Source of the DNA: JAFDWI01 sp964595905
GTDB taxonomy: Bacteria > Actinomycetota > Acidimicrobiia > Acidimicrobiales > Iamiaceae
NCBI GenBank assembly: GCA_964595905.1
Contig: CAZQSU010000002.1
Coordinates: 1-64,000, forward strand
DNA length: 64,000 nucleotides
Reading direction: 5' to 3'
Positions 34,161 to 42,839 of the stretch are shown piece after piece. The notes beneath the pieces were generated by a model. That model was given only the letters and a program-made list of their open reading frames with translations, ran no database searches and was not told where the DNA came from. Position 1 is the first letter of the stretch; the number at the start of each line of letters is the position of its first letter. Made by a program: the position numbers and the translations under genes.

Positions 34161-34790
34161 TCAGTCGAGTCGGTCCCGGACCGCGGCCGCTACCGCATCG
34201 GCGATCGCGTCGACGGGCGCATCACCGTCGAGCACGATCCACCCCTGTGGATCGGCGGCCGCGAGGGTCCGGAACCCGTCCGCGACACGGGCGTGGAAGG
34301 CATCGCCCGCCGCCTCCAGCCGATCGCGTGCGCCACCCAGGCGCGCGGCCCGCGTCGCGTCGTCGACCTCCAGCAACACGGTCAGATCCGGCGTCGTCCC
34401 CGCCGTCGCCCACCCGGAGATCCGCTCGACCTCGGTCGGGTCCAACCCTCGTCCGTGGGCCTGGTAGGCGATCGACGAACCCGAGAACCGATCGCAGACC
34501 ACGTCGCGCCCAGACGCGAGCGCAGGTGCGATGACACGGGCGACGTGTTCGGCGCGCGCCGCGGCCATCAACAACAGTTCGGTGCGCGCGTCGAGGTCAC
34601 CGGTCGCCGGATCGAGCAGCAGCGCTCGGAGCCGTTCACCCAGATCGGTGCCGCCCGGTTCACGGGTCAGCAGCGCGTCGAGCCGCGACGCGAGGAGCGC
34701 GGCCTGCGTCGACTTGCCACATGCCTCGCCGCCCTCGAAGACGATGAAACGTCCCCGCCCATCGGGCTGACGACGGACGACCGGTGACAC
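34161..34790 (-). CDS. tmk: Thymidylate kinase
   Basis: This 209-residue kinase phosphorylates dTMP to dTDP. The P-loop is FEGGEACGKST (about 18-28), the DRF motif is CDRFSGSSIAYQ with the usual Arg/Ser pattern, and LTREPGGTDLGERLR is the dTMP-binding loop. The start is the GTG at 34790; the frame is open to 35084 but that stretch is a shadow of the topA tail. Length is normal for Tmk, yet the frame remains open for 79 codons beyond the stop (see separate entry). It follows topA by 46 bases on the same strand. Confidence 0.93.
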   Translation of the reverse strand: MSPVVRRQPDGRGRFIVFEGGEACGKSTQAALLASRLDALLTREPGGTDLGERLRALLLDPATGDLDARTELLLMAAARAEHVARVIAPALASGRDVVCDRFSGSSIAYQAHGRGLDPTEVERISGWATAGTTPDLTVLLEVDDATRAARLGGARDRLEAAGDAFHARVADGFRTLAAADPQGWIVLDGDAPVDAIADAVAAAVRDRLD

Positions 34791-34836
34791 GGTCGACGAA
34801 TCTACCCGTCGGCCGCCACCGCCCGGCGGAGCCGGA

Positions 34837-37521
34837 TCACTCCGGCGACGCCTTCGGCGCGGCCTTCTTCTTCGCGGTCGCCTTCTTGGCCGGCGCCTTC
34901 TTCTTCGCTGCGGCCTTCTTGCCCGGCGCCTTCTTCTTGGCCGGCGCCTTCTTCTTGGCCGTCTTCTTGGAACGCCCCTTCTTCTTCGGGGCGTTCTCGC
35001 GCCGGATCGCGAGCAGCTCCGCAGCCCGCTCGATCGTGATCTCCTCGGGCCGATCGCCCTTGCGCAGCGACGCGTTGGTCTCACCGTCGGTCACGTACGG
35101 CCCGAACCGACCGTCCTTGACCACCACCGGCTTGCCGCTCACCGGATCGTCACCGAGCTCGCGCAACGGGGCCGCCGGTTGGGCCTGGCCCCGACGGCGC
35201 TTGGGCTGGGCGAAGATCGCCAGCGCCTGCTCCAGGGTGACGGTGAACAGCTGTTCCTCGGACTCCAGACTGCGGCTGTCGGAGCCCTTCTTGAGATAGG
35301 GCCCGTAGCGACCGTTCTGTGCGGTGATCGGCGTCGCCTCTTCATCGGCCGGATCGACACCCACCACCCGGGGCAGGGTGAACAACCGCAACGCGTCGTC
35401 GAGGGTGACCGTGGCGAGGTCCATGTCGGCGAACAACGACGCGGTCCTGGGTTTCGCTCCCTTGGTGCCCTTCTCGGGCATCTCGCCGAGCTGCACGTAC
35501 GGCCCGAACCGACCCGCCTTCGCATACACGACGAGCCCCGTCTCGGGGTCGGTGCCGAGCTCCCGGTCGCCGCTCGGCGCCGCGAGCAGCTCGAGCGCCC
35601 GATCGATGGTCATCTCGTCGGGGGGCAGGTCGTCGGGCACCGACGCGGTGTCGTCGCCGCGTTTCACATACGGGCCGAACTTGCCCGGTTTGACCACGAC
35701 CGGCACGCCGTCGTCGTCGACCCCGACCGGGATCGTGTTGACCGCCGCGGCGTCGATGCCTTCGGGCGCGCTGGCCACCAGTTGCGACAGTCCCGGGCCG
35801 TCGTCGCCGAACCAGAACGCGTGCAGCCACTGTTCACGTTCCTTACGCCCGGCGGCGATCTCGTCGAGGTCGTCCTCGAGCCGGGCGGTGAACGCGTAGT
35901 CGGCCAGATCGCCGAAGTGCTGCTCGAGCACGTTGATCACCGCGAACGCCGTCCAGGTCGGCACGAGCGCGGAACCCTTCTTCCACACGTACCCGCGGTC
36001 CTGGATCGTCTGCATGATCGAGGCATAGGTCGACGGGCGGCCGATCCCCAGCTCCTCGAGCCGTTTGACCAGTGACGCCTCGGTGTAGCGGGCGGGCGGC
36101 GACGTCGAGTGCGACTTGGCCTCGAGTTCGGGTGGTGGCAGCACGTTGCCCTCGGCCAGCGGCGGCAGCAGGGTCTCGCGGTCGTCGAGCGCGGCGTCGG
36201 GGTCGTCGGACCCCTCCACATAGGCCCGCATGTACCCGGGGAACGTGATCGTGCGGCCTGATGCGGCGAACACCGCGTCGCGTCCGGTGTCGGCGGTGCG
36301 CGCCCCGATGCGCGCCGACACCGTGAGCCCCTTCGCGTCGGCCATCTGCGAGGCGACCGGGCGCTTCCAGATCAGCTCGTACAGGGCGAGGTCCTGACCC
36401 GACAGCTCGCCGGCAACCTCGCGGGGGGTGCGGAAGCGGTCGCCCGCGGGCCGGATCGCCTCGTGGGCCTCCTGCGCGTTCTTGACCTTGCGGGCGTAGA
36501 TCCGGGGTTGCGCGGGCACGTAGTCATCGCCGTAGAGCTCGCGGGCCTGGGACCGGGCCGCGTCGAGCGCGGTCTGCGACAGGTTCGTCGAGTCGGTCCG
36601 CATGTAGGTGATGAAGCCCCGCTCGTACAACCCTTGCGCGATCCGCATGACCTGCGCGGCCGACAGACGCAACTTGCGGCCGCCTTCCTGTTGCAGCGTG
36701 GAGGTCATGAACGGCGCCTTGGGGCGCGAGGTGAACGGCTTCTCGGTCACCGAGCGGACCGTCCAGGCGGTGCCCGGCGTGTCGAGCTGGTCGACGAGCT
36801 CGGCCGCGGCGGTGCCGTCGAGCACCGTCACCTCGGACGAGGTGACCTGGCCGCGGGCGTCGAAGTCCTTGCCTGTCGCGACACGCCGGTCGTCGAGGGT
36901 CACCAGCGAGGCGGTGAAGCGCGGGTCGGTCGCGAACGCCGCGTCGAGGTCCCAGTAGTCGGCGGCGACGAACGCCATGCGTTCCCGCTCACGCTCCACC
37001 ACCAGACGCACCGCCGGGCTCTGCACCCGCCCCGCTGAGAGGCCCGTGGCGACCTTGCGCCACATGACCTCCGAGACGGGGTAGCCGAAGAGGCGGTCGA
37101 CGATCCGGCGGGCCTCCTGGGCGTTCACCAGGCCGTAGTCGATGTCACGCCAGTTCTCGACGGCGGCCTCGATGGCCTGCGGCGTGATCTCGTGGAACAC
37201 CATCCGCTTGACCGGCACCGTGGGTTTCAGGATCTCGAGCAGGTGCCACGAGATCGCCTCGCCTTCGCGGTCTTCATCGGTGGCGAGATACAGCTCACTC
37301 GCGTCCTTCAGCGCCGCCTTGAGCTCGCGGATCACGTCCTTCTTGCGGGCATAGACCTCGTAGGTGGGTTTGAAGCCGTCGTCGACGTCGACGTTGAGCC
37401 CCTTCGCCCCGAGGTCGCGGACGTGACCGACCGACGAGAGCACCTCGTAGTCGTCGCCGAGAAAACCCGCGATGGTGCGGGCCTTGGCGGGGGATTCGAC
37501 GATCACGAGCGGCTTGGACAT
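34837..37521 (-). CDS. topA: DNA topoisomerase I
   Basis: This 894-residue type IA topoisomerase relaxes negative supercoils. The TOPRIM domain opens with KPLVIVESPAKARTIAGFLG. The active-site tyrosine is about Y306 in GFITYMRTDSTNLS. Instead of zinc fingers, the C-terminus has repeated domains each marked by GRFGPYV or KFGPYV. It ends in a tail of about 50 residues rich in Lys, Ala and Pro, the usual actinobacterial arrangement, in which the tail helps DNA binding. The ATG at 37521 is certain from the conserved N-terminus; a much longer open frame upstream overlaps a divergent gene. Confidence 0.96.
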   Translation of the reverse strand: MSKPLVIVESPAKARTIAGFLGDDYEVLSSVGHVRDLGAKGLNVDVDDGFKPTYEVYARKKDVIRELKAALKDASELYLATDEDREGEAISWHLLEILKPTVPVKRMVFHEITPQAIEAAVENWRDIDYGLVNAQEARRIVDRLFGYPVSEVMWRKVATGLSAGRVQSPAVRLVVERERERMAFVAADYWDLDAAFATDPRFTASLVTLDDRRVATGKDFDARGQVTSSEVTVLDGTAAAELVDQLDTPGTAWTVRSVTEKPFTSRPKAPFMTSTLQQEGGRKLRLSAAQVMRIAQGLYERGFITYMRTDSTNLSQTALDAARSQARELYGDDYVPAQPRIYARKVKNAQEAHEAIRPAGDRFRTPREVAGELSGQDLALYELIWKRPVASQMADAKGLTVSARIGARTADTGRDAVFAASGRTITFPGYMRAYVEGSDDPDAALDDRETLLPPLAEGNVLPPPELEAKSHSTSPPARYTEASLVKRLEELGIGRPSTYASIMQTIQDRGYVWKKGSALVPTWTAFAVINVLEQHFGDLADYAFTARLEDDLDEIAAGRKEREQWLHAFWFGDDGPGLSQLVASAPEGIDAAAVNTIPVGVDDDGVPVVVKPGKFGPYVKRGDDTASVPDDLPPDEMTIDRALELLAAPSGDRELGTDPETGLVVYAKAGRFGPYVQLGEMPEKGTKGAKPRTASLFADMDLATVTLDDALRLFTLPRVVGVDPADEEATPITAQNGRYGPYLKKGSDSRSLESEEQLFTVTLEQALAIFAQPKRRRGQAQPAAPLRELGDDPVSGKPVVVKDGRFGPYVTDGETNASLRKGDRPEEITIERAAELLAIRRENAPKKKGRSKKTAKKKAPAKKKAPGKKAAAKKKAPAKKATAKKKAAPKASPE

Positions 37522-37672
37522 GTCGGGATAGGTAAAGCAATCAGAGAGGCCGTTGTCAACTGGTGCCGGGCGGACCGGTCTCGTCGGTCCCGTCCGCGAC
37601 CACCCGCGACATCGTGCCACCGGGCCGGCCGACGCCCCCGTGCGAGCGCTCACCCACCCACCCCACCTGCGG

Positions 37673-37719
37673 AACTTCGGGGCACGAAAGACGGAGGGGC
37701 GACGTGGTGCCCCGAAGTT
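37673..37719. promoter_or_regulatory. 13-bp perfect inverted repeat between topA and acyl-CoA dehydrogenase
   Basis: AACTTCGGGGCAC (37673-37685) and GTGCCCCGAAGTT (37707-37719) form a perfect inverted repeat with a 21-base spacer, in the divergent promoter region. It begins 152 bases from the topA start and ends 66 bases before the dehydrogenase ATG. The centre-to-centre distance (34 bp) is about three helix turns. It could bind a dimeric regulator as two half-sites, or form a hairpin in the dehydrogenase leader RNA. Confidence 0.55.
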
Positions 37720-37785
37720 GGCTCGGTGTCGCCGAATCCGACGGTGGAGACACGCGGCGTTCCGCAAGCCACTACCGTCGGCGGC

Positions 37786-38997
37786 ATGGACTTCGCCCCT
37801 TCTGCCACGAGCGCCGAGTTGGCCGAGAAGCTGACCGCCTTCATGGACTCCCACGTCCGCCCCGCCGAGGCCGTCTACGCCGAGCAGATGGCCGCCTCGG
37901 GCGACCCGCACCACCACCCGCAGATCATCGAGGACCTCAAGGTCGAAGCCCGCTCCCGCGGGTTGTGGAACCTCTTCCTGCCCCATTCGACCGAGTGGAA
38001 CGAGGGGTTGTCGAACCTCGACTACGCGCCCCTGGCCGAGATCATGGGCGGGACGTCGCTCGGCTCGGAAGCCTGCAACTGTTCGGCACCCGACACCGGC
38101 AACATGGAGATCCTCACGATGTTCGGCACCCCCGAACAGCAGGAGCGGTGGCTCCAGCCGTTGCTCGCCGGTGAGATCCGCTCCGCGTTCGCGATGACCG
38201 AACCGGCCGTGGCCTCGTCGGACGCGACGAACATCGAGTGTGCGATCCGGCGGGACGGCGACGACTACGTGATCGACGGCCGCAAGTGGTTCATCTCGGG
38301 GGCGGCGAGCGACCGCTGCAAGATCCTGATCGTCATGGGCAAGACCGACCCGGGTGCGCCCCGGCACCTGCAGCAGTCGATGGTGCTCGTGCCCATGGAC
38401 ACGCCCGGCGTCGAGGTGATCCGCAACCTCCCGGTGTTCGGCTATGAAGACCGCGAAGGCCATTGTGAGATCACCTTCACCGACGTGCGGGTGCCGGTCA
38501 CCAACGTGCTCGGCGAAGAAGGCGGCGGGTTCGCGATCGCCCAGGCCCGGCTCGGGCCGGGACGGATCCACCACTGCATGCGCTGCATCGGCGCCGCCGA
38601 ACGGGCGCTGGCGCTGATGTGTGAACGGGTGAGCAACCGCGTGGCGTTCGGCAAGCCCCTGGCCGACCAGGGGGTGATCCGCGAGTGGATCGCGATGAGC
38701 CGTGTCGAGATCGAACAGGCGCGTCTGTTGACGCTCAAGGCCGCGTGGTTGATGGACACCGTGGGCAACAAGGGCGCGGCGACCGAGATCGCCGCGATCA
38801 AGGTCGTCGCCCCGAACGTGGCCCTGCGAGTGGTCGACCGGGCCATCCAGGCGTTCGGCGGTGCGGGCGTGTCCGACGACTTCCCACTCGCCCGCATGTA
38901 CGCGGGCCTGCGCACGCTGCGGCTCGCGGATGGCCCCGACGAGGTCCACAAGCGCTCGATCGCCCGCCGCGAACTCGCCCCCTACGCCCCCGCCTGA
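37786..38997 (+). CDS. Acyl-CoA dehydrogenase
   Basis: This 403-residue flavoprotein is of the long-chain / ACAD10-11-like type that oxidises acyl-CoA at the alpha-beta bond. It has the FAD-contact segment FAMTEPAVASSDATNI, the WFISGA strand, RVAFGKPLADQGVIREWIA, and QAFGGAGVSDDFPLARMYAGLRTLRLADGPDEVH-type sequence at the C-terminus, which includes the usual FAD-binding stretch. The ATG at 37786 fits the family N-terminus; the open frame continues far upstream as a topA shadow. No other fatty-acid genes are nearby, so its substrate is open. Confidence 0.93.
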   Translation: MDFAPSATSAELAEKLTAFMDSHVRPAEAVYAEQMAASGDPHHHPQIIEDLKVEARSRGLWNLFLPHSTEWNEGLSNLDYAPLAEIMGGTSLGSEACNCSAPDTGNMEILTMFGTPEQQERWLQPLLAGEIRSAFAMTEPAVASSDATNIECAIRRDGDDYVIDGRKWFISGAASDRCKILIVMGKTDPGAPRHLQQSMVLVPMDTPGVEVIRNLPVFGYEDREGHCEITFTDVRVPVTNVLGEEGGGFAIAQARLGPGRIHHCMRCIGAAERALALMCERVSNRVAFGKPLADQGVIREWIAMSRVEIEQARLLTLKAAWLMDTVGNKGAATEIAAIKVVAPNVALRVVDRAIQAFGGAGVSDDFPLARMYAGLRTLRLADGPDEVHKRSIARRELAPYAPA

Positions 38998-39247
38998 CCG
39001 CAGGGCCCGACCGCCCCGCCCAACACTCCCACCCCACCGCCCCTCGGACGAACTCCGGGGCCGATGGAGCGCACGGGCCTTCAAGATCGCGCTGCATCCA
39101 GCAAGCGCTCACGCTCCATCCCGACGCCGTCTCGATCCGTCACCAGACTCCCAGCGGCTTTTCTGAACCACCGTTCACCTCGCGTCGCAACGTGCCGATC
39201 GGATACCCGATGCCGACCGCGCCCCTCACCCACGAGCGGGCGCGACC

Positions 39248-40762
39248 GTGAGCGGGTCGGCCGCCGACCCGGAACCCGACGCCCTTCCCGAAGGGGTCCG
39301 CCCGGCGTCGCTGGCCGACGCGATCATCCCGCTGGTCGCCCTCGTCGTGCTCATCGCGGCGAGCCTGGCGCTGTACGGCCTCGACGCGCTGGACGGCCCC
39401 GTGCAGGTCGCGCTGATCCTGAGCTGCATGGTCGCCGCACTCATCGGCATGAAGAACGGCTGGAGGTGGGCCGACATCGAGCGCGCCACGCAGCAGGCGC
39501 TGGGGTCGATCGCCTCGGCGGTGTTCATCCTGCTCGCCGTCGGCGCCCTCATCGGCACCTGGAACCTGTCGGGCACGATCCCCACGCTCGTCTACTACGG
39601 GATCCAGGTGCTGTCATCGAGCTGGTACTACCTGGCGACCGCCATCATCTGCGGCGTGATCGCCCTGTCGATCGGCAGCTCGTGGACCACCGCCGGCACT
39701 ATCGGCGTCGGCCTCGTCGGCGTCGCCACCATGCTGGGCGTGTCACCGGCCATCACCGCCGGCGCGGTCATCTCGGGCGCGTACCTGGGCGACAAGACGT
39801 CACCCCTGTCGGAGACCACGATCCTCACCGCCCAGATGGTCGGTGCCGACATCTACGACCACATCCGCGCCCAGGTGTGGACCTCGATCCCCGCCTTCGT
39901 CATCGCGTGTGTGGGCTTCGCGATCCTGGGGTTCGCCGGCCCGGCCGCGAACCCGTCGGTCGCCACCTCGGTCGAACTCGCCGAGCTGAATCAGATCTAC
40001 CACATCACCCCGCTCAACCTGCTGCCCCTCGTGCTGCTCGGCTATCTGTCGATCCGCAAGGTCCCGGCCACGCTCGCTCTGACCGCCTCGGCGCTGTTCG
40101 CGGGGCTGACCGGCGCGATCCTGCAGCCCGGCGTGATGAAGACCTTCGTGACCGGCATCGGCGACGGGCACTGGCTCGGACCCGTGCTCGGATCGATCAA
40201 GGGCGTCTGGCAGGCGATGGCCACCGGGTTCTCGATGCACTCGGGCATCGGCGACATCGACCGGCTGCTGTCGCGCGGCGGCATGGACTCGATGTTGCCG
40301 ACGTTGTGGATCATCATCGGGGCGGTGGCCTTCGGCATGCTGCTCGAGGAACTCGGGCTGATCAGTCGCCTCGTCGACCCGCTGGTGGTCAAGGCGAAGA
40401 GCACCGGCGGGCTGTACCTCGCGGTGTTCGGCTCGGGCATCGGGCTGAACCTCTTCGCCGGCGATCAGTACATCGCGCTCGTGCTGCCCTCACGGGTCTA
40501 CCGCGCCGAATTCGCCAAACGTGGTCTGGCCAACACGAACCTGTCGCGTCTCGCCGCAGACTCCGGCACGGTCACCTCACCGCTGGTACCGTGGAATTCG
40601 TGCGGTGCATTCATGGGGGCGGTCCTGGGCGTCTCGACGCTCTCGTACCTGCCGTATGCCTTCTTCAACATCGCGAGTCCGCTGCTGAGCGTCGTCTACG
40701 GGTTCACCGGTTTCAAGATCGAACGGACTGACCCCGTGACCTCGACGGACTTCGCGCCATGA
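39248..40762 (+). CDS. nhaC: Na+/H+ antiporter, NhaC family
   Basis: This 504-residue transporter has about 11-12 transmembrane helices. Family signs are SIGSSWTTAGTIGVGLVGVA, the ISGAYLGDKTSPLSETTILTA segment, and SRLAADSGTVTSPLVPWNSCGA near the end. It begins with a GTG without strong Shine-Dalgarno sequence, after a 250-base gap. The stop overlaps the following permease (ATGA). Some relatives of NhaC exchange organic solutes such as malate/lactate for Na+, so the substrate is not certain. Its coupling to an amino-acid permease and arginine deiminase points to pH or sodium homeostasis. Confidence 0.87.
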   Translation: MSGSAADPEPDALPEGVRPASLADAIIPLVALVVLIAASLALYGLDALDGPVQVALILSCMVAALIGMKNGWRWADIERATQQALGSIASAVFILLAVGALIGTWNLSGTIPTLVYYGIQVLSSSWYYLATAIICGVIALSIGSSWTTAGTIGVGLVGVATMLGVSPAITAGAVISGAYLGDKTSPLSETTILTAQMVGADIYDHIRAQVWTSIPAFVIACVGFAILGFAGPAANPSVATSVELAELNQIYHITPLNLLPLVLLGYLSIRKVPATLALTASALFAGLTGAILQPGVMKTFVTGIGDGHWLGPVLGSIKGVWQAMATGFSMHSGIGDIDRLLSRGGMDSMLPTLWIIIGAVAFGMLLEELGLISRLVDPLVVKAKSTGGLYLAVFGSGIGLNLFAGDQYIALVLPSRVYRAEFAKRGLANTNLSRLAADSGTVTSPLVPWNSCGAFMGAVLGVSTLSYLPYAFFNIASPLLSVVYGFTGFKIERTDPVTSTDFAP

Positions 40763-42228
40763 GCGAGCCGACCATCGCAGGCGGCTCCGGCGCGGGAACC
40801 GACGCCACGGGCAACGACACCGCGGGACGGGTCTCGGTCGCGACCCTGACCATGATGGTGGTCGGCGGCATGGTCGGCGCCGGGGTCTTCTCGCTGCCCC
40901 GCCGGTTCGCCACCGAGACCGGCATCTGGGGCGCACTGATCGCCTGGGGGATCGCCGGCGGCGGCATGTTGATGCTCGCCTTCGTCTTCCAGGCGTTGGC
41001 GGTGCGCAAACCCGAGCTCGATTCGGGCGTCTACGCGTACGCGAAAGCTGGGTTCGGCGAGTACCTCGGGTTCTTCTCGGCGTTCGGCTACTGGACGAGC
41101 GCGTGCGTGGGCAACACCACCTACTGGATCCTCATCATGTCGACGCTGGGCGCGCTCATCCCCGCGTTCGGCGACGGCAACACGCTCGCCGCCGTGCTGG
41201 TCTCCTCGGTCGGCGTGTGGCTGTTCGCCGCGTTGATCATGCGCGGCACCAAAGAAGCAGCGAACCTGAATCGGATCGTGACCATCGCCAAGGTCATCCC
41301 GATCCTCGTGTTCGTCCTGTTGTGCATCTTCACGCTCAAACTCGACGTGTTGCGCGACAACCTGTCCGGCGACGGGCTCGGGTCGCTGTTCGGGCAGGTG
41401 CGCGGCACCATGCTGGTGACGGTGTTCGTCTTTCTCGGCGTCGAAGGGGCGAGCGTGTATTCGCGCTACGCCCGCAAACGCGCTGACGTCGGGCGGGCCA
41501 CCGTGCTGGGGTTCCTGAGCGTCCTCGCGGTCTTCGCCTCGGTGACGATCGTGTCGTACGGGATCCTGCCCCGCGAACAGATCGCCGAGCTGCGTCAGCC
41601 CTCGATGGCCGGGGTGCTCGAGGCCGCGGTCGGCGGCTGGGGCGCCGTGCTGGTGAGCGTCGGGCTGATCGTGTCGGTGCTGGGCGCGTACCTCGCCTGG
41701 TCGCTGATGGCCGCCGAGGTGCTCTTCGTCGCCGCGAAGGACGACGACATGCCCCGCTTCCTCCGCAAGGTGAACGCGCACGATGCGCCCACGAACGCGC
41801 TCATCGTGTCGTCGATCCTGGTGCAGATCATGCTGTTCGTGACGATGGCATCGGAGAACGCCTTCGACTTCACGCTCAACATGACCAGCGCGCTCACGCT
41901 GATTCCCTTCGTGCTCGCCGCCGGGTACGCGCTCCGCCTCGCGATCACCGGCGAAGGGTACGAAACGGGCGCATCGCGGCGCGCCGCCGAATTGATCTTC
42001 GCCGCGATCGCGACGATCTACACACTGTTCCTGTTGTTCGCCGCCGGCCCGCGCTACATGCTGGTGTCGTTCGTCATCTACGCGCCGGGCACGGTGCTGT
42101 TCGCGATGGCGCGGCGGGAACAGCACCGCAAGGTGTTCGCGGCCTCCGAATGGGCGATCTTCGCGGTCTCTGCGGTGCTGGCCGTCGTCGGCGTGATCGC
42201 CATCGCCGCAGGATGGATCACGATCTGA
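40759..42228 (+). CDS. APC-family amino acid permease (arginine/ornithine antiporter-like)
   Basis: This 489-residue transporter has 12-13 transmembrane helices. The helix 1 motif VGGMVGAGVFSLPRRFA is that of basic amino acid antiporters such as ArcD and CadB/AdiC relatives. The WTSACVGNTTYW and FVFLGVEGASVYSRYARKR segments also match the arginine:ornithine group. Its location, two genes before arginine deiminase, supports arginine as substrate. The ATG overlaps the NhaC stop. Ornithine, citrulline or agmatine exchange are alternatives. Confidence 0.85.
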   Translation: MSEPTIAGGSGAGTDATGNDTAGRVSVATLTMMVVGGMVGAGVFSLPRRFATETGIWGALIAWGIAGGGMLMLAFVFQALAVRKPELDSGVYAYAKAGFGEYLGFFSAFGYWTSACVGNTTYWILIMSTLGALIPAFGDGNTLAAVLVSSVGVWLFAALIMRGTKEAANLNRIVTIAKVIPILVFVLLCIFTLKLDVLRDNLSGDGLGSLFGQVRGTMLVTVFVFLGVEGASVYSRYARKRADVGRATVLGFLSVLAVFASVTIVSYGILPREQIAELRQPSMAGVLEAAVGGWGAVLVSVGLIVSVLGAYLAWSLMAAEVLFVAAKDDDMPRFLRKVNAHDAPTNALIVSSILVQIMLFVTMASENAFDFTLNMTSALTLIPFVLAAGYALRLAITGEGYETGASRRAAELIFAAIATIYTLFLLFAAGPRYMLVSFVIYAPGTVLFAMARREQHRKVFAASEWAIFAVSAVLAVVGVIAIAAGWITI

Positions 42229-42743
42229 TGACTCGAACCGCTCCACGCCCGAGGAGACGCCGTCGCGGCGTGTTCGCCCTGACGTGCTTGCTCGTGTTGA
42301 CGTGCCTGAGTGCATCGTGCACCTGGAATCCAGATGTCGACAGTCGCAGTGCCACCCAGGGTCTGCCGAACACCAAGGTCGACCTGGTGGCCGATGCCTG
42401 GCGGCTCGATGCGGCGTCGAGCACGCCGAAGCTGGAGAGCGTGGCGGGAGCGGATGCGACCGAGCCGACGCTCGACTTCCACGCGGACGGCACGGTCTCG
42501 GGGCGGGGGCCGTGCAACACGTTCCGCGGCGACTTCGAGGTCGACGATGGCTCGGTGACGATCTCGAAGATCCAGATGACGATGATGGCCTGCGAGCAAG
42601 CGGTGATGGACGACGAAACGGCCTTCCACGAGGCATTGTCGAAGGCGCGCGACGTGGAGTTCTCGGCCGACCACGACACGCTCACCCTCACCGGACCCGA
42701 CGGGACGCGGCTCGTCTTCGCGTCGTACGATCCCTACGAATGA
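42228..42743 (+). CDS. META-domain lipoprotein (HslJ-like)
   Basis: This 171-residue protein has an Arg-rich n-region, a hydrophobic core and lipobox LSASC. The META domain follows, with WRLDAAS at the start, RGPCNTFRGDFEVDDGSVTI in the middle and MTMMACEQAVMDDETAFHEAL near the end, including the two conserved cysteines. The ATG shares one base with the permease stop (TGATG), so the gene is part of the arginine operon. META proteins are linked with stress or cell-envelope roles; no enzymatic activity is known for this group. Confidence 0.85.
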   Translation: MTRTAPRPRRRRRGVFALTCLLVLTCLSASCTWNPDVDSRSATQGLPNTKVDLVADAWRLDAASSTPKLESVAGADATEPTLDFHADGTVSGRGPCNTFRGDFEVDDGSVTISKIQMTMMACEQAVMDDETAFHEALSKARDVEFSADHDTLTLTGPDGTRLVFASYDPYE

Positions 42744-42839
42744 CCCGAACGGAGCCTCGTCCCGACCCGTCGTGGCGGCCGATCCGATCCACCTGAACGA
42801 CCGGACCCGTCCGACCGTCCGCACCTCCCAGGAGCAGCC

